DNA of 45,232 nucleotides from CALLPQ01 sp964421675. Its GTDB lineage: Bacteria; Pseudomonadota; Alphaproteobacteria; Caulobacterales; Parvularculaceae. The notes under the pieces were generated by a model that was not told where the DNA came from, did not search any database, and saw only the letters and a program-made list of their open reading frames with translations. Shown in pieces: positions 17,701 to 24,224 of the stretch. Every line of letters begins with the position of its first letter. Position 1 is the stretch's first letter. The position numbers and the translations under genes are program-made. Location: positions 1 to 45,232 of the forward strand of contig CAYQXV010000028.1 in assembly GCA_964421675.1 (NCBI GenBank), read 5' to 3'.

Positions 17701-17861
17701 CGACGCTGGCCTTCGGCGTAGATTGTGTCGAACGCTAATGATGACTTTCCTGATCCAGACAAGCCCGTCATCACAACGAGTTTATCGCGCGGTATTTCAA
17801 GCGTTACGTTTTTAAGATTATGTTCTCGTGCGCCTGCAACGCGGATCGTTTTCAACGACAT
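14760..17861 (-). CDS. uvrA: excinuclease ABC subunit A with lysine-rich C-terminal tail
   Basis: UvrA dimers detect bulky DNA lesions and load UvrB in nucleotide excision repair. Both ABC halves are intact. Half 1 has Walker A GLSGSGKSSLAFDT and signature LSGGESQRIRLASQIG. Half 2 has Walker A GVSGGGKSTL and signature LSGGEAQRVKLSKELS. The second zinc module is complete (CEACQGDG...CETCKGKRY). The first has CPVSG where others have CPVCG, so one cysteine is missing; this variant is, as I recall, common in alphaproteobacteria. The protein is 1033 residues, against about 950 usually. The excess is a Lys/Ala/Pro/Thr-rich basic tail at about residues 948-1033. The gene diverges from ssb over a region with a LexA box. 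Confidence 0.97.
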   Translation of the reverse strand: MSLKTIRVAGAREHNLKNVTLEIPRDKLVVMTGLSGSGKSSLAFDTIYAEGQRRYVESLSAYARQFLELMQKPDVDQIDGLSPAISIEQKTTSRNPRSTVATVTEIYDYMRLLWARVGVPYSPATGLPITSQTVSEMVDRLMAYPEKSRFYLLAPIVRDRKGEYRKEMAELQKKGFQRVKIDGEFYEIADAPKLNKKVKHNIDVVVDRVIIKPDMESRLAESFEMALELADGIAIAESADKKAQSDQPERIIFSARFACPVSGFTIDEIEPRLFSFNAPAGACPACDGLGTEMIFDDELVVPDAALALNKGAIAPWSKGTSPYYAQTLEALARHYKFKMTTPWHELDDTARDVVLYGTGDEDVSFIYKDGTRKFETVKPFEGVIPNLERRWRETDSNWVRDDLSRFQSVTHCDSCDGMRLKPEALSVKIDGLHISQAAHFSIRHAGDWFDGLEKRLTAKELEIASRILKEIRERLSFLNNVGLDYLTLSRSSGTLSGGESQRIRLASQIGSGLTGVLYVLDEPSIGLHQRDNERLLETLKHLRDLGNSVIVVEHDEDAILEADHVVDIGPGAGVHGGKIIASGTPAKIMKSKDSLTGDYLAGRRAVPVPAERRPVDPSRILTIKGARENNLKNISVDLPLGLLTCVTGVSGGGKSTLVIETLYKAAARRLYNNKNIPAEHDEITGLDHLDKVIDIDQSPIGRTPRSNPATYTGAFTPIREWFAGLPEAKARGYKPGRFSFNVKGGRCEACQGDGVIKIEMHFLPDVYVTCETCKGKRYNRETLEVKFKDKSIADVLDMTVEDGLDFFKAVPSIREKMETLHRVGLGYVKIGQQATTLSGGEAQRVKLSKELSKRATGRTLYILDEPTTGLHFEDVRKLMEVIQELSNSGNTVIVIEHNLDVIKQADWVIDLGPEGGDGGGEIVACGTPEEVAKVRAGYTGKFLKGVLLKSKPAKSTGTKASAAPRTPAPKKAVKKAPAKKKAAKPKPKTKTVADSSDAAPKRKTNKRTKKRAARSTRAFTRAGTNTSSRRKSS

Positions 17862-18061
17862 CTACTTAACTTTCGAATGTTTTGGTCTTTGCGCCATTAA
17901 AATGAGAGACCGGCCCGATGATTATGCCCACTTATATACGAGGTGATCGCGATCATGAGACTGCATTCGTGCGAATTTGCGCGACATGTGGATAAAAACC
18001 GCATTTGCTTTTGAAATTTACCCATCACCGTGCGTTTCAAACGCCCTAAAAAAGAATCAAC

Positions 18062-18090
18062 TTGCATTTTGTGCGTGTCCTCTCTACCAA
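18062..18090 (+). promoter_or_regulatory. possible ssb promoter
   Basis: TTGCAT (18062-18067), a 17-base spacer and TACCAA (18085-18090) resemble a vegetative promoter. The predicted start point near 18097 falls on the LexA box, where a bound repressor would block initiation. The -10 match is only moderate. Confidence 0.35.
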
Positions 18091-18095
18091 ATGCA

Positions 18096-18110
18096 GAACA
18101 TTATGGGAAC
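18096..18110 (-). promoter_or_regulatory. predicted LexA (SOS) box
   Basis: Read on the minus strand the site is GTTC, seven bases, GTTC, the exact alphaproteobacterial LexA consensus. It is the only such site I noticed in the window. Its position between uvrA and ssb, both SOS genes in many bacteria, makes control of one or both likely. The match is seen; function is inferred. Confidence 0.72.
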
Positions 18111-18313
18111 ATGCAGGCGACTTGGCTGAATTTTATAAAATGAGTGATGGGGAAAACCATCATCTAGCGATGGTGCAGACTCAATCCATAGAATTAGATA
18201 CGCACAAGGTTCGTCAGTTGCATTGCAAAGTGTTTATGGAGCTATCGTTTTGTGCGTTCAGTGCGTCGAAGCGGTTATTATCAGCGGGTAAGGTGAAGTG
18301 AGGAGCGTCAATT

Positions 18314-18781
18314 ATGGCAGGCAGTATAAATAAAGTTATTTTGGTTGGTAATTTGGGGGCCGACCCCGAAATTCGTCAAACAAAAGATGGTCGCCCCATT
18401 GCAAATTTAAGCATCGCAACATCTGAGAGTTGGAAAGACCGAAATACCGGTGAAAAACGCGAAAAAACCGAATGGCATCGCGTTGTTATTTTCAATGAGG
18501 GCTTATCGCGCATTGCAGAGCAATATTTGCGCAAAGGTTCGAAGGTTTATCTCGAAGGTCAGTTGCAAACGCGCAAGTGGCAGGACCAAAACGGTCAAGA
18601 TAAGTATACAACCGAGGTTGTTCTGCAGGGTTTCAATTCCAATTTGACAATGCTTGATGGTCGACGTGATGGTCAAAATGCGTTGGGCGGATCATCAGAC
18701 TACGGGGCATCACCGGGCATGTCTGATTCGCCGCCATCGGGTGGTCAGTCCTATGAATTGGATGATGACATCCCGTTTTAA
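18314..18781 (+). CDS. ssb: single-stranded DNA-binding protein
   Basis: SSB coats single-stranded DNA during replication, recombination and repair and recruits partner enzymes by its tail. The 155-residue protein has the OB-fold core (about 1-115) with KVILVGNLGADPEIR, PIANLSIATSESWKD and TEWHRVVIFNEGLSRIAEQY. A Gly/Ser/Asp-rich linker follows, and then the conserved acidic tip DDDIPF. An AGGAG site lies 8-9 bases before ATG 18314. The LexA box upstream suggests SOS induction, and a lysine-rich nucleoid-type protein follows. Confidence 0.97.
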   Translation: MAGSINKVILVGNLGADPEIRQTKDGRPIANLSIATSESWKDRNTGEKREKTEWHRVVIFNEGLSRIAEQYLRKGSKVYLEGQLQTRKWQDQNGQDKYTTEVVLQGFNSNLTMLDGRRDGQNALGGSSDYGASPGMSDSPPSGGQSYELDDDIPF

Positions 18782-18783
18782 GC

Positions 18784-18821
18784 AAAAAAACGAAAAAAAA
18801 TTAAAAAAAAACGCAAAAAAA
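18784..18821. other. phased A-tracts (predicted curved DNA)
   Basis: Four A-tracts of 7, 8, 9 and 7 bases begin at 18784, 18793, 18803 and 18815. Their centres are about 9.5, 10.5 and 11 bases apart, close to one helical turn. Such phasing is known to bend DNA. The element starts three bases after the ssb stop codon and precedes the lysine-rich protein gene. The phasing is seen; a role is not known. Confidence 0.6.
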
Positions 18822-18825
18822 TGCG

Positions 18826-18865
18826 TATCCGCACCATTCAGGGTGCGGATATACAATACTTTTTT
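18826..18865 (+). terminator. probable terminator after ssb
   Basis: A 10-bp stem TATCCGCACC/GGTGCGGATA (18826-18835 with 18842-18851), six-base loop, is followed after eight bases by six T (18860-18865). The offset T-run makes it less than ideal. The A-tracts before it would act as the U-run on the opposite strand, so it may stop transcription from both sides. Read-through into the H1-like gene remains possible. Confidence 0.6.
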
Positions 18866-18916
18866 AGCAAATTAAGTTAGTGTCTTCCATTCGAACCGTG
18901 ATTCGGAGGTAGAACA

Positions 18917-19372
18917 ATGGCGGTTAAACGCAAGACGACTCGAAAAAAATCAGCTAAGAAAAAAGCGCCGGCAAAGAAGCGCGCAACTAAAAAGAAAGCC
19001 GTGAAACGCAAAGCCACGAAACGTAAAGTGGTTAAGCGTAAAACAGCGAAGAAAAAAGCGACTAAACGTAAATCCACTAAGAAAAAGGCGGTGAAACGCA
19101 AAACGGCTAAGAAAAAGGCCACGAAGCGTAAATCCACCAAGAAAAAAGCCACGAAGCGCAAAGCGACCAAGAAAAAGGCCACTAAGCGCAAAACGGCTAA
19201 GAAAAAGGCCACTAAACGCAAAACTGCGAAGAAAAAGGCCACTAAGCGTAAAACAGCCAAGAAAAAGGCTACTAAGCGCAAAACTACTAAGAAAAAAGCG
19301 ACTAAACGCAAAACTGCGAAGCGTAAAACTACGAAACGCAAAACTGCAAAGCGCAAAACTGCTAAACGGTAA
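18917..19372 (+). CDS. histone H1-like lysine-rich pentapeptide-repeat protein
   Basis: A 151-residue protein built almost only from Lys, Arg, Thr and Ala with a few Ser, Val and Pro. From about residue 26 it is an unbroken pentapeptide series of the form [K/R]-K-[A/T/S/V]-x-K, often pairing as KKATKRKTAK. About three of every five residues are basic. This matches the lysine-rich C-terminal half of eukaryotic H1 and bacterial H1-like proteins that coat or condense DNA; no folded domain or signal peptide is visible. A strong GGAGGT ribosome site six bases before ATG 18917 and a strong terminator after the stop show a real gene. The DNA repeats in about 30-base units, so length may vary between strains. 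DNA binding is inferred from composition. It lies directly behind ssb. Confidence 0.87.
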   Translation: MAVKRKTTRKKSAKKKAPAKKRATKKKAVKRKATKRKVVKRKTAKKKATKRKSTKKKAVKRKTAKKKATKRKSTKKKATKRKATKKKATKRKTAKKKATKRKTAKKKATKRKTAKKKATKRKTTKKKATKRKTAKRKTTKRKTAKRKTAKR

Positions 19373-19395
19373 TGTGCTGTATAGTGAGTTAGTAA

Positions 19396-19422
19396 AGCGG
19401 TCCTTCGGGACCGCTTTTTTTT
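19396..19422 (+). terminator. rho-independent terminator
   Basis: Stem AGCGGTCC/GGACCGCT (19396-19403 with 19408-19415) with the very stable loop TTCG, followed by eight T. It ends the H1-like gene 23 bases after its stop. Confidence 0.93.
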
Positions 19423-19601
19423 ATTCAATTTACGGTTTGGCGCGCGCGAACACGGCGTAAATTGTAACAATTTGCATAATTACCGTGATGTTTAAGCGGT
19501 AACAGGGCGCAATTCGGCGTAATTTTGTGTTTGTGTCGTCATGAAACGCGTTTTGAGTCGCTGAAGCACAATCTTGTTTGTCTTTTGGACTATCTTCTTA
19601 G

Positions 19602-19961
19602 TTATCGGCGCCGATAAATTTCAACGCCAACGCTTTGTGCATCTTCAATGGCATCGGGTTTGCTGATTCGAACGCGAATATCCAACACTAAGGGATGATC
19701 GAGCCCGATTTTGCAAATTCGTTCGCCCAGTGTTTCCACTAAACCAATATGTCCGGCGTTAACGATTGCGCGAATGGACTCGGTAAAGCGGTGATAGCAT
19801 AAAACATCATCAAAACTTTCGGAGTCGACGTCGCTTGGCGGGCGAACCCCAATTTCAACATCGATAATCAGCGGTTGTTTGCGATCATATTCATGATCAT
19901 ACACGCCAATTTCAGCATCAAGCTTTAGGCCGCTTATATGAACTTTGCGGGTCGTGGTCAT
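19602..19961 (-). CDS. folB: dihydroneopterin aldolase
   Basis: FolB splits 7,8-dihydroneopterin into 6-hydroxymethyl-dihydropterin and glycolaldehyde in folate synthesis. The 119-residue length is typical. Family marks are LDAEIGVYDHEYDRKQPLII (with the pterin-side Glu24), VETLGERICKIGL (Glu76, which anchors the pterin ring) and the catalytic lysine in VRISKPDAIEDA (Lys101). The gene follows an SDR gene of the FolM/pteridine-reductase type by 38 bases on the same strand. That pairing supports a shared role in pterin or folate metabolism. Confidence 0.93.
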   Translation of the reverse strand: MTTTRKVHISGLKLDAEIGVYDHEYDRKQPLIIDVEIGVRPPSDVDSESFDDVLCYHRFTESIRAIVNAGHIGLVETLGERICKIGLDHPLVLDIRVRISKPDAIEDAQSVGVEIYRRR

Positions 19962-19999
19962 GTTGTGGTTCTACTCTCTATAATGGGTTAGGCGGCGAT

Positions 20000-20815
20000 T
20001 TACTCGTCGATCATCACATCTGGTGTTTGCCAGGCAAGATGTTGTCCGCCATCGACCGCTATCATTTGCCCTGTAACTGCACGTGCTTGCAGTAAATATT
20101 GCATTGCACCAACAATATCATCTGGTGTTGCGCCATGACCCAACACGGTGCTGACATTTTGTTTGATCCAGTCTTCTTCTGACTGACGTTTATTGCGCAA
20201 TGTGGGGCCCGGACCAATAGCATTTACGCGAATCCCTTTTGGCCCCAAGGCCTGGGCAAGGGTTTGCGTGAGCGAATAAAGCGTGGCTTTTGACGCGGTG
20301 TAGCTTAAAAATTGCGGCGTTAACTTCCAAACGCGTTGATCAATAATATTGATGATACTGGCACCGCTGATTTGTTCATATTGCGCTGCAAACTGTTGAA
20401 CCAGATGCACAGGCGCGCGCAAATTGGCTTCCATGTGCAGATCCCAGCTTGCGCGGCTCATTGTTTCAACGTCGTCATTTTCAAATGTTGAAGCACTATT
20501 GATCAACAGACCAATGGGCTGGCCGAGTTCTTGTGCGGCGCGTTCGATAAGGCCCGCAACATCGTTTTCTTTGGTGAGGTCTGCTTGAACCTTGATAGAT
20601 TTACCGCCATGCGCGCGAACTTGCTCACACACCGCTTCTGCATCGCGTTCAGAGTGATGATAGTGAACCGCCACGTCATAGTGCAGCTTACCAAGAGCAA
20701 GCGCCATTGCCTTGCCTAACCGCTTTCCTGCGCCCGTGATAAGCGCTGTTTTAGGCGCGCGCGTGCGCGCATCGCGGTCAGTAGGGGTGTTATCGGTTTG
20801 CGAGCTAGGGGGCAC
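20000..20815 (-). CDS. SDR oxidoreductase, FolM/pteridine reductase type
   Basis: A 271-residue NAD(P)H-dependent short-chain reductase. The cofactor motif TGAGKRLG (27-34) has Arg at the fourth variable position, as in pteridine reductases, rather than the common TGxxxGIG. The usual catalytic Ser is replaced by Asp159 (in INIIDQRVW), with Tyr172 and Lys176 in SYTASKATLY; this Asp-Tyr-Lys set is the PTR1/FolM pattern. The likely reaction is reduction of dihydromonapterin or dihydrofolate to the tetrahydro form. Proximity to folB agrees. The first 20 residues are polar and probably disordered. A general-purpose SDR role cannot be excluded. Confidence 0.85.
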   Translation of the reverse strand: MPPSSQTDNTPTDRDARTRAPKTALITGAGKRLGKAMALALGKLHYDVAVHYHHSERDAEAVCEQVRAHGGKSIKVQADLTKENDVAGLIERAAQELGQPIGLLINSASTFENDDVETMSRASWDLHMEANLRAPVHLVQQFAAQYEQISGASIINIIDQRVWKLTPQFLSYTASKATLYSLTQTLAQALGPKGIRVNAIGPGPTLRNKRQSEEDWIKQNVSTVLGHGATPDDIVGAMQYLLQARAVTGQMIAVDGGQHLAWQTPDVMIDE

Positions 20816-20913
20816 AGGAGGGCGAGCCTTTCATGCAAAGAGTGGCAATGTGTGTATTGGTAACGCAAAGAACGCTAATGGCTACATCTCGCTCTTGCGG
20901 GCTTTGTTGAGCG

Positions 20914-21879
20914 TTATGTAAGCGAACCAGAGGCAAGCCAAAAGATGAAAGCAATATAGCCAGCCGTCATTAAAATGCCCGTGAGACGGCCAATATTGCG
21001 CTGTGTCACAACGAATAAAACCAGCACTAAAGATGCAACAATCATTACCGGAAGGTCAAACTGTAACGAGGCAGCATCAAATTTTGCGCCACCAAAAAGC
21101 CCGGTGACACCGCCAACAGCCAGCAGGTTAAAGATGTTGGAACCAACAATACTGCCAATCGCAACATCCGACTTCTTTTTCAGCGCGGCTGAAAAAACCG
21201 TCGCCAGTTCCGGCAGGGACGTCCCAAACGCAACGATGGTTAAACCGATAATGGCATCGCGAATACCAATTTGCGAGGCGATTTCGGAGCCATTTGTAAC
21301 AAGTATGTGCGCGCCAAGTGGCAAGCCAATCAGACCGACAATAAGAAAAACAATGGTGAGCGCCTGCAAACCGCTATCGGCGTCGCTATAGTCTTCAACC
21401 TGATCAAGAACCGGGTTTTCTCCGCCCCCGCGCAGTGTATCGACCAAAACAAACCCAAGATAGCAAAGCAGTGCTGCAAACAAGATCGCGCCAAACAGGA
21501 AATTGATCGCCCCATTTGAATAGGCAAAGAAGGCGAAGATGAGGGTGGCCGCAATCATGGTCAGGGCGTGCGGGCGCAAGCCAGGAACGTGCGATGAGAT
21601 CGGATAGATGATTGCCGGGATACCAAGCACCATCAAAATATTCGCGATATTAGAGCCGATAATATTGCCCAGTGCGATTCCCGAGCTGCCATTTAAGACC
21701 GCTTGAATAGAAACCACAATTTCTGGCGCAGACGTGCCAAAGGCAACAATCGTCAGGGAAACAATAAGCGCTGGTACTTTGAGCGCGCGGGCAAGGTCAA
21801 CCGCGCCGCGAACCAGCAATTCGCCTGATGTCAACAACATCAAAAGGCCAACAATAACGAGTACTATCTGGGTGATCAT
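20914..21879 (-). CDS. CaCA-family calcium/sodium antiporter (YrbG-like)
   Basis: An integral membrane exchanger of 321 residues in two inverted halves, expected to export Ca2+ or other cations against Na+ or H+. The alpha-repeat signatures are GTSAPEIVVSIQAVLNG with GNIIGSNIANILMVLG in the first half, and GTSLPELATVFSAALKKKS with GSIVGSNIFNLLAVGG in the second. The Glu in each GTS-x-PE is the ion-binding residue. About ten hydrophobic helices are visible. The middle loop, rich in Asp, Glu and Gly (about 150-172), is short and has no regulatory domain, as in the bacterial YrbG group. Confidence 0.93.
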   Translation of the reverse strand: MITQIVLVIVGLLMLLTSGELLVRGAVDLARALKVPALIVSLTIVAFGTSAPEIVVSIQAVLNGSSGIALGNIIGSNIANILMVLGIPAIIYPISSHVPGLRPHALTMIAATLIFAFFAYSNGAINFLFGAILFAALLCYLGFVLVDTLRGGGENPVLDQVEDYSDADSGLQALTIVFLIVGLIGLPLGAHILVTNGSEIASQIGIRDAIIGLTIVAFGTSLPELATVFSAALKKKSDVAIGSIVGSNIFNLLAVGGVTGLFGGAKFDAASLQFDLPVMIVASLVLVLFVVTQRNIGRLTGILMTAGYIAFIFWLASGSLT

Positions 21880-22115
21880 ACAATTTGCCTGTTAATGCCC
21901 TAATGGTGTGAATGCCCTGATTCTACAGGGGCGCTGATTCTATGCGTGTGCAGATATTAGGTGGACGGGACGCGCGTTCAATAGTGCCTCACAAAAAGGT
22001 GCTCCTCAAAAGAGGGGAACACAAATGCTGGCAGAATGGCCACAGATTTTGTGTTCGTGCGGTGCGCCGTCTACCATGCGTTTATTGTTTGCGCGGGTTG
22101 GTTATAGTCTCACGC
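21880..22115. other. gap between antiporter gene and small ORF, with an inverted repeat
   Basis: No coding frame here is convincing. A 9-bp perfect inverted repeat GAACACAAA (22017-22025) and TTTGTGTTC (22048-22056) encloses a nested TGGC/GCCA stem. It is about 60 bases beyond the stop of the 26-codon ORF on the minus strand, so it could be that gene's 3' hairpin or a structured RNA. No clean U-run follows on either strand. Confidence 0.4.
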
Positions 22116-22196
22116 TTAGTCGATTCGACCTTTTTCGACGAAGTTGAGAAGACCTAGAATGATGATGAATCCTGCAATAACGTAAAGAGCTGTCAT
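22116..22196 (-). CDS. predicted 26-residue single-helix membrane protein
   Basis: A very short gene: start CAT complement at 22194-22196, stop at 22116-22118. The product is a hydrophobic helix (TALYVIAGFIIILGLLNF, residues 2-19) followed by the charged tail VEKGRID. The start is preceded by a clear AAGGGAG ribosome site (22207-22213 on the plus strand) at 10 bases spacing. The sequence has the form of a one-pass inner-membrane microprotein, with charges that favour a cytoplasmic C-terminus. I recall similar tiny proteins ending in a charged GR-x-D-like tail in alphaproteobacteria but cannot name a family. Partner unknown; it might assist a nearby membrane protein. It could still be a chance frame. 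Confidence 0.62.
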   Translation of the reverse strand: MTALYVIAGFIIILGLLNFVEKGRID

Positions 22197-22370
22197 ATCA
22201 GTCAAACTCCCTTTAATTTTTTGTGGGTAAGGACAGGGGCCCAGGAGGGGGGATGATGTCATATACCCGTGATTTCAAACCCAGATCGCTAGCCCAAATC
22301 GTCTATAAAAGATAGAGCTTTTCCAATTGTCGGGTGATCAGAGAAACGTGCTTGGCACATAGAAAGTAAG

Positions 22371-23432
22371 ATGATGAGCAAGCACACCGATGGGCACAAC
22401 GATGGGCATTCTGGCGGGCAAAGTGAAGAGCGCAAGCCGATGACCGGGCAATGCTGGGTAGTGACCACGGGCACACCGGGGACACAAAATCAGGGGCTGG
22501 GGCTGGCCGAGGCGATTGGCCGACATGTGCCGCTCGATATTCACGTCAAACAGATCATTATCGAAAAACCATGGACTTGGTTACCGGGCGGCTTGTGGCC
22601 CAATCCGCTTAACCGGCTAAGTCAGCTTGGGCATTTATTGCGGCCCCCTTTTCCTGATCTTTGGATTGCTGCGGGCCGGCGCACTGTGCCGCTTACCATT
22701 GCCATCGGGCGCCAGCTTGAAAATATATTCACCGTGCAAACACAAGATCCGCGCGCGCCCGAAGGGCTGTTTGATGCGATTATTGCCCCCACCCATGATC
22801 GGTGTGATGGCGCGAATGTCTGCAAAATTGAAGGTGCGCCCACGCGGGTCACCAAAGATGAGATCATCGTTCAGGCACGCGAAATAGCGCACCGGTTTGG
22901 CGATCTACCAAAACCGATTGCGGTGGTGATGATTGGCGGGCCAACGAAAACCCTGCGCCTGGGTAGCAAAGAAACCACCCGCCTGATCGAGCAATTGCGG
23001 GGCCTGCGCAAGGACGGGGTTGGACTGATTATTTCAAATTCCCGGCGAACCCCTGATGCTGGCTGGATGGTCATCAAATCAGCGTTCAACAATGATCACG
23101 GCGTTTCGTTTATTGATGCGATGGAAAGCACCTATGATCAGGGGGCTTATCCTGGTGTATTGGGCCTCGCAGATTTTATATTGGTGAGCGAAGATAGCGT
23201 GAATATGACCTGCGAGGCGGTGGCGACCGGCATGCCGGTTTATACGGTGCCCTTGGGCGGGAGCGCGGGGAAGCTTTCACAGTTTCATAAAAATCTGCAA
23301 AACCGGGGAATCAGCCGTGTTTTTGAGGGGAGTCTCGATCGCTGGGACTATGAACCGCTTGATGAAACAGATCGTGCTGCGCAGTTTATTCTTCAAAAAT
23401 GGCAGGAAAAAGCGCCCGAATTTGGCTTTTGA
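22371..23432 (+). CDS. ELM1/DUF1022-family protein
   Basis: A 353-residue member of the family named after plant mitochondrial fission factor ELM1, widespread in alphaproteobacteria and of unknown bacterial function. The fold resembles GT-B glycosyltransferases. Family marks are the early WVVTTGTPGTQNQGLGLAEA, the KPWTWLPGGLWP segment, VQTQDPRAPEGLFDAIIAPT, VMIGGPTKTL and the late DFILVSEDSVNMTCEAVATG with PVYTVPLGG. The glycine-rich loops and the late EDS-x-NM-x-CEA segment look like a nucleotide-sugar pocket; that is inference. The first 24 residues are His/Gly/Ser-rich. The ribosome site before ATG 22371 is weak; a second ATG follows directly. A strong terminator lies downstream. Confidence 0.85.
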   Translation: MMSKHTDGHNDGHSGGQSEERKPMTGQCWVVTTGTPGTQNQGLGLAEAIGRHVPLDIHVKQIIIEKPWTWLPGGLWPNPLNRLSQLGHLLRPPFPDLWIAAGRRTVPLTIAIGRQLENIFTVQTQDPRAPEGLFDAIIAPTHDRCDGANVCKIEGAPTRVTKDEIIVQAREIAHRFGDLPKPIAVVMIGGPTKTLRLGSKETTRLIEQLRGLRKDGVGLIISNSRRTPDAGWMVIKSAFNNDHGVSFIDAMESTYDQGAYPGVLGLADFILVSEDSVNMTCEAVATGMPVYTVPLGGSAGKLSQFHKNLQNRGISRVFEGSLDRWDYEPLDETDRAAQFILQKWQEKAPEFGF

Positions 23433-23833
23433 GCATTTTTGCGCTCAGACGAGATCGCGGCGCGATGAGCAGTTCACGCTTTGCGACGAGAAGTATTGAG
23501 CTATTTGGGGGGACTTCATAGATATAGCTGACCACTTCATGTGGCTGAGAATTGACGAATTGCGAGCAATAACTGAGCCCTTAACACTTGCTCGTTGACT
23601 GACCGGATCTTCATAGATCCGGTCTTTTTTTTGGGTGCGACACCCTTTCGCCCTGATTTGACCATCAAAGCGTTACGGTTATGTCCGTAAATGAGACGCT
23701 CAAACGGCAATGCGGGCAGGCATCCATCTGAGCGCATATGCGCGCGCGCACCTCTAAAGCGCGGTGCCAGGCAATTTTGGCCAGATATGTGGCCAGATTT
23801 ATGTGCGTTGAATCGAAAATTAAGGGCAGTCAA
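23433..23833. other. gap with terminator between the ELM1-family gene and a small membrane protein gene
   Basis: About 400 bases without a convincing gene. The first part holds a strong terminator at 23601-23632. The second part should carry the promoter of the next gene. An eight-base repeat TGGCCAGA occurs twice close together before that gene. An apparent upstream extension of the next frame (from 23738) is Arg/Ala-rich, lacks a ribosome site and is probably untranslated. Confidence 0.45.
23601..23632 (+). terminator. rho-independent terminator
   Basis: A perfect 10-bp stem GACCGGATCT/AGATCCGGTC (23601-23610 with 23615-23624), loop TCAT, is followed by a run of nine T. It lies about 170 bases after the ELM1-family stop. 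Confidence 0.93.
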
Positions 23834-24166
23834 ATGATGACATGGACTCTGAGTGATCGAGTAAAAGGCGTGGTTGGCGCGAGTGCCCCGGTTTTGGCGG
23901 CGATGCTGGGTATCCATATTTACGAATATCTCAGCGAGGAGATGTTTGCTGCAAGACCTGTCGGGGGTTTTGGGCTTGAGCTATTTTGTATTTTCTATGT
24001 TGTGGTGACATCGCTCGCCGGTTTTGCCCTGCTATTGTCCCTTGAGCGCAAGATGGGCAATGCAGATGAATCTGAGCTTGCTCCCGCAATGGTGCTTGGC
24101 CTCAGTCTTGCCTTTGGTCTATTGATGGTGTTGCATCGCATGGCGTTTGATGTTGTTCCGCTTTAG
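23834..24166 (+). CDS. small membrane protein of unknown function
   Basis: I do not recognise the family. From ATG 23834 the product is 110 residues with three hydrophobic segments: VVGASAPVLAAMLGIHIY, LELFCIFYVVVTSLAGFALL and APAMVLGLSLAFGLLMVLH. Short charged connectors join them. The frame is open from 23738, but the AAGGG site at 23822-23826 supports 23834 (a second ATG follows at 23837). It ends about 60 bases before an exported thioredoxin-like gene on the same strand. The pair may be one transcription unit with a role in the envelope; that is inference. Confidence 0.72.
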   Translation: MMTWTLSDRVKGVVGASAPVLAAMLGIHIYEYLSEEMFAARPVGGFGLELFCIFYVVVTSLAGFALLLSLERKMGNADESELAPAMVLGLSLAFGLLMVLHRMAFDVVPL

Positions 24167-24224
24167 GAGCGGATTTTAAGCACCTTTTATTTTGCAGTCG
24201 CGTGGTTTCGCAGAAGGATTATCA

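Larger units (their letters stand above)
17862..18313. other. uvrA-ssb divergent intergenic region
   Basis: A 452-base non-coding stretch between divergent repair genes. It holds a LexA-type box at 18096-18110 and a possible ssb promoter at 18062-18090, and must also carry the uvrA promoter, which I could not pin down. An open frame from a TTG at 18062 to 18301 encodes nothing family-like and covers both signals, so I do not count it as a gene. The ssb leader would be over 200 bases long if this promoter is used. Confidence 0.55.

Noticed and set aside
18062..18301. Open frame of 79 codons between uvrA and ssb
   Set aside because: It starts at a TTG without a ribosome site, has no family-like sequence and covers the LexA box and the likely ssb promoter.
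18917..19372. The 30-base repeats as a CRISPR or minisatellite element
   Set aside because: There are no unique spacers, and the repeats keep a coding register with synonymous changes; the repeat is a property of the protein.
18877..19470. Long open frame opposite the H1-like gene, translating to Leu/Arg/Phe/Val repeats
   Set aside because: It mirrors the repetitive lysine codons (AAA/AAG gives TTT/CTT on the other strand). The plus-strand gene has the ribosome site and terminator.
21942..22157. Plus-strand frame of 71 codons in the gap after the antiporter gene
   Set aside because: Cys/Arg-rich random-looking translation that overlaps the better supported minus-strand microprotein.
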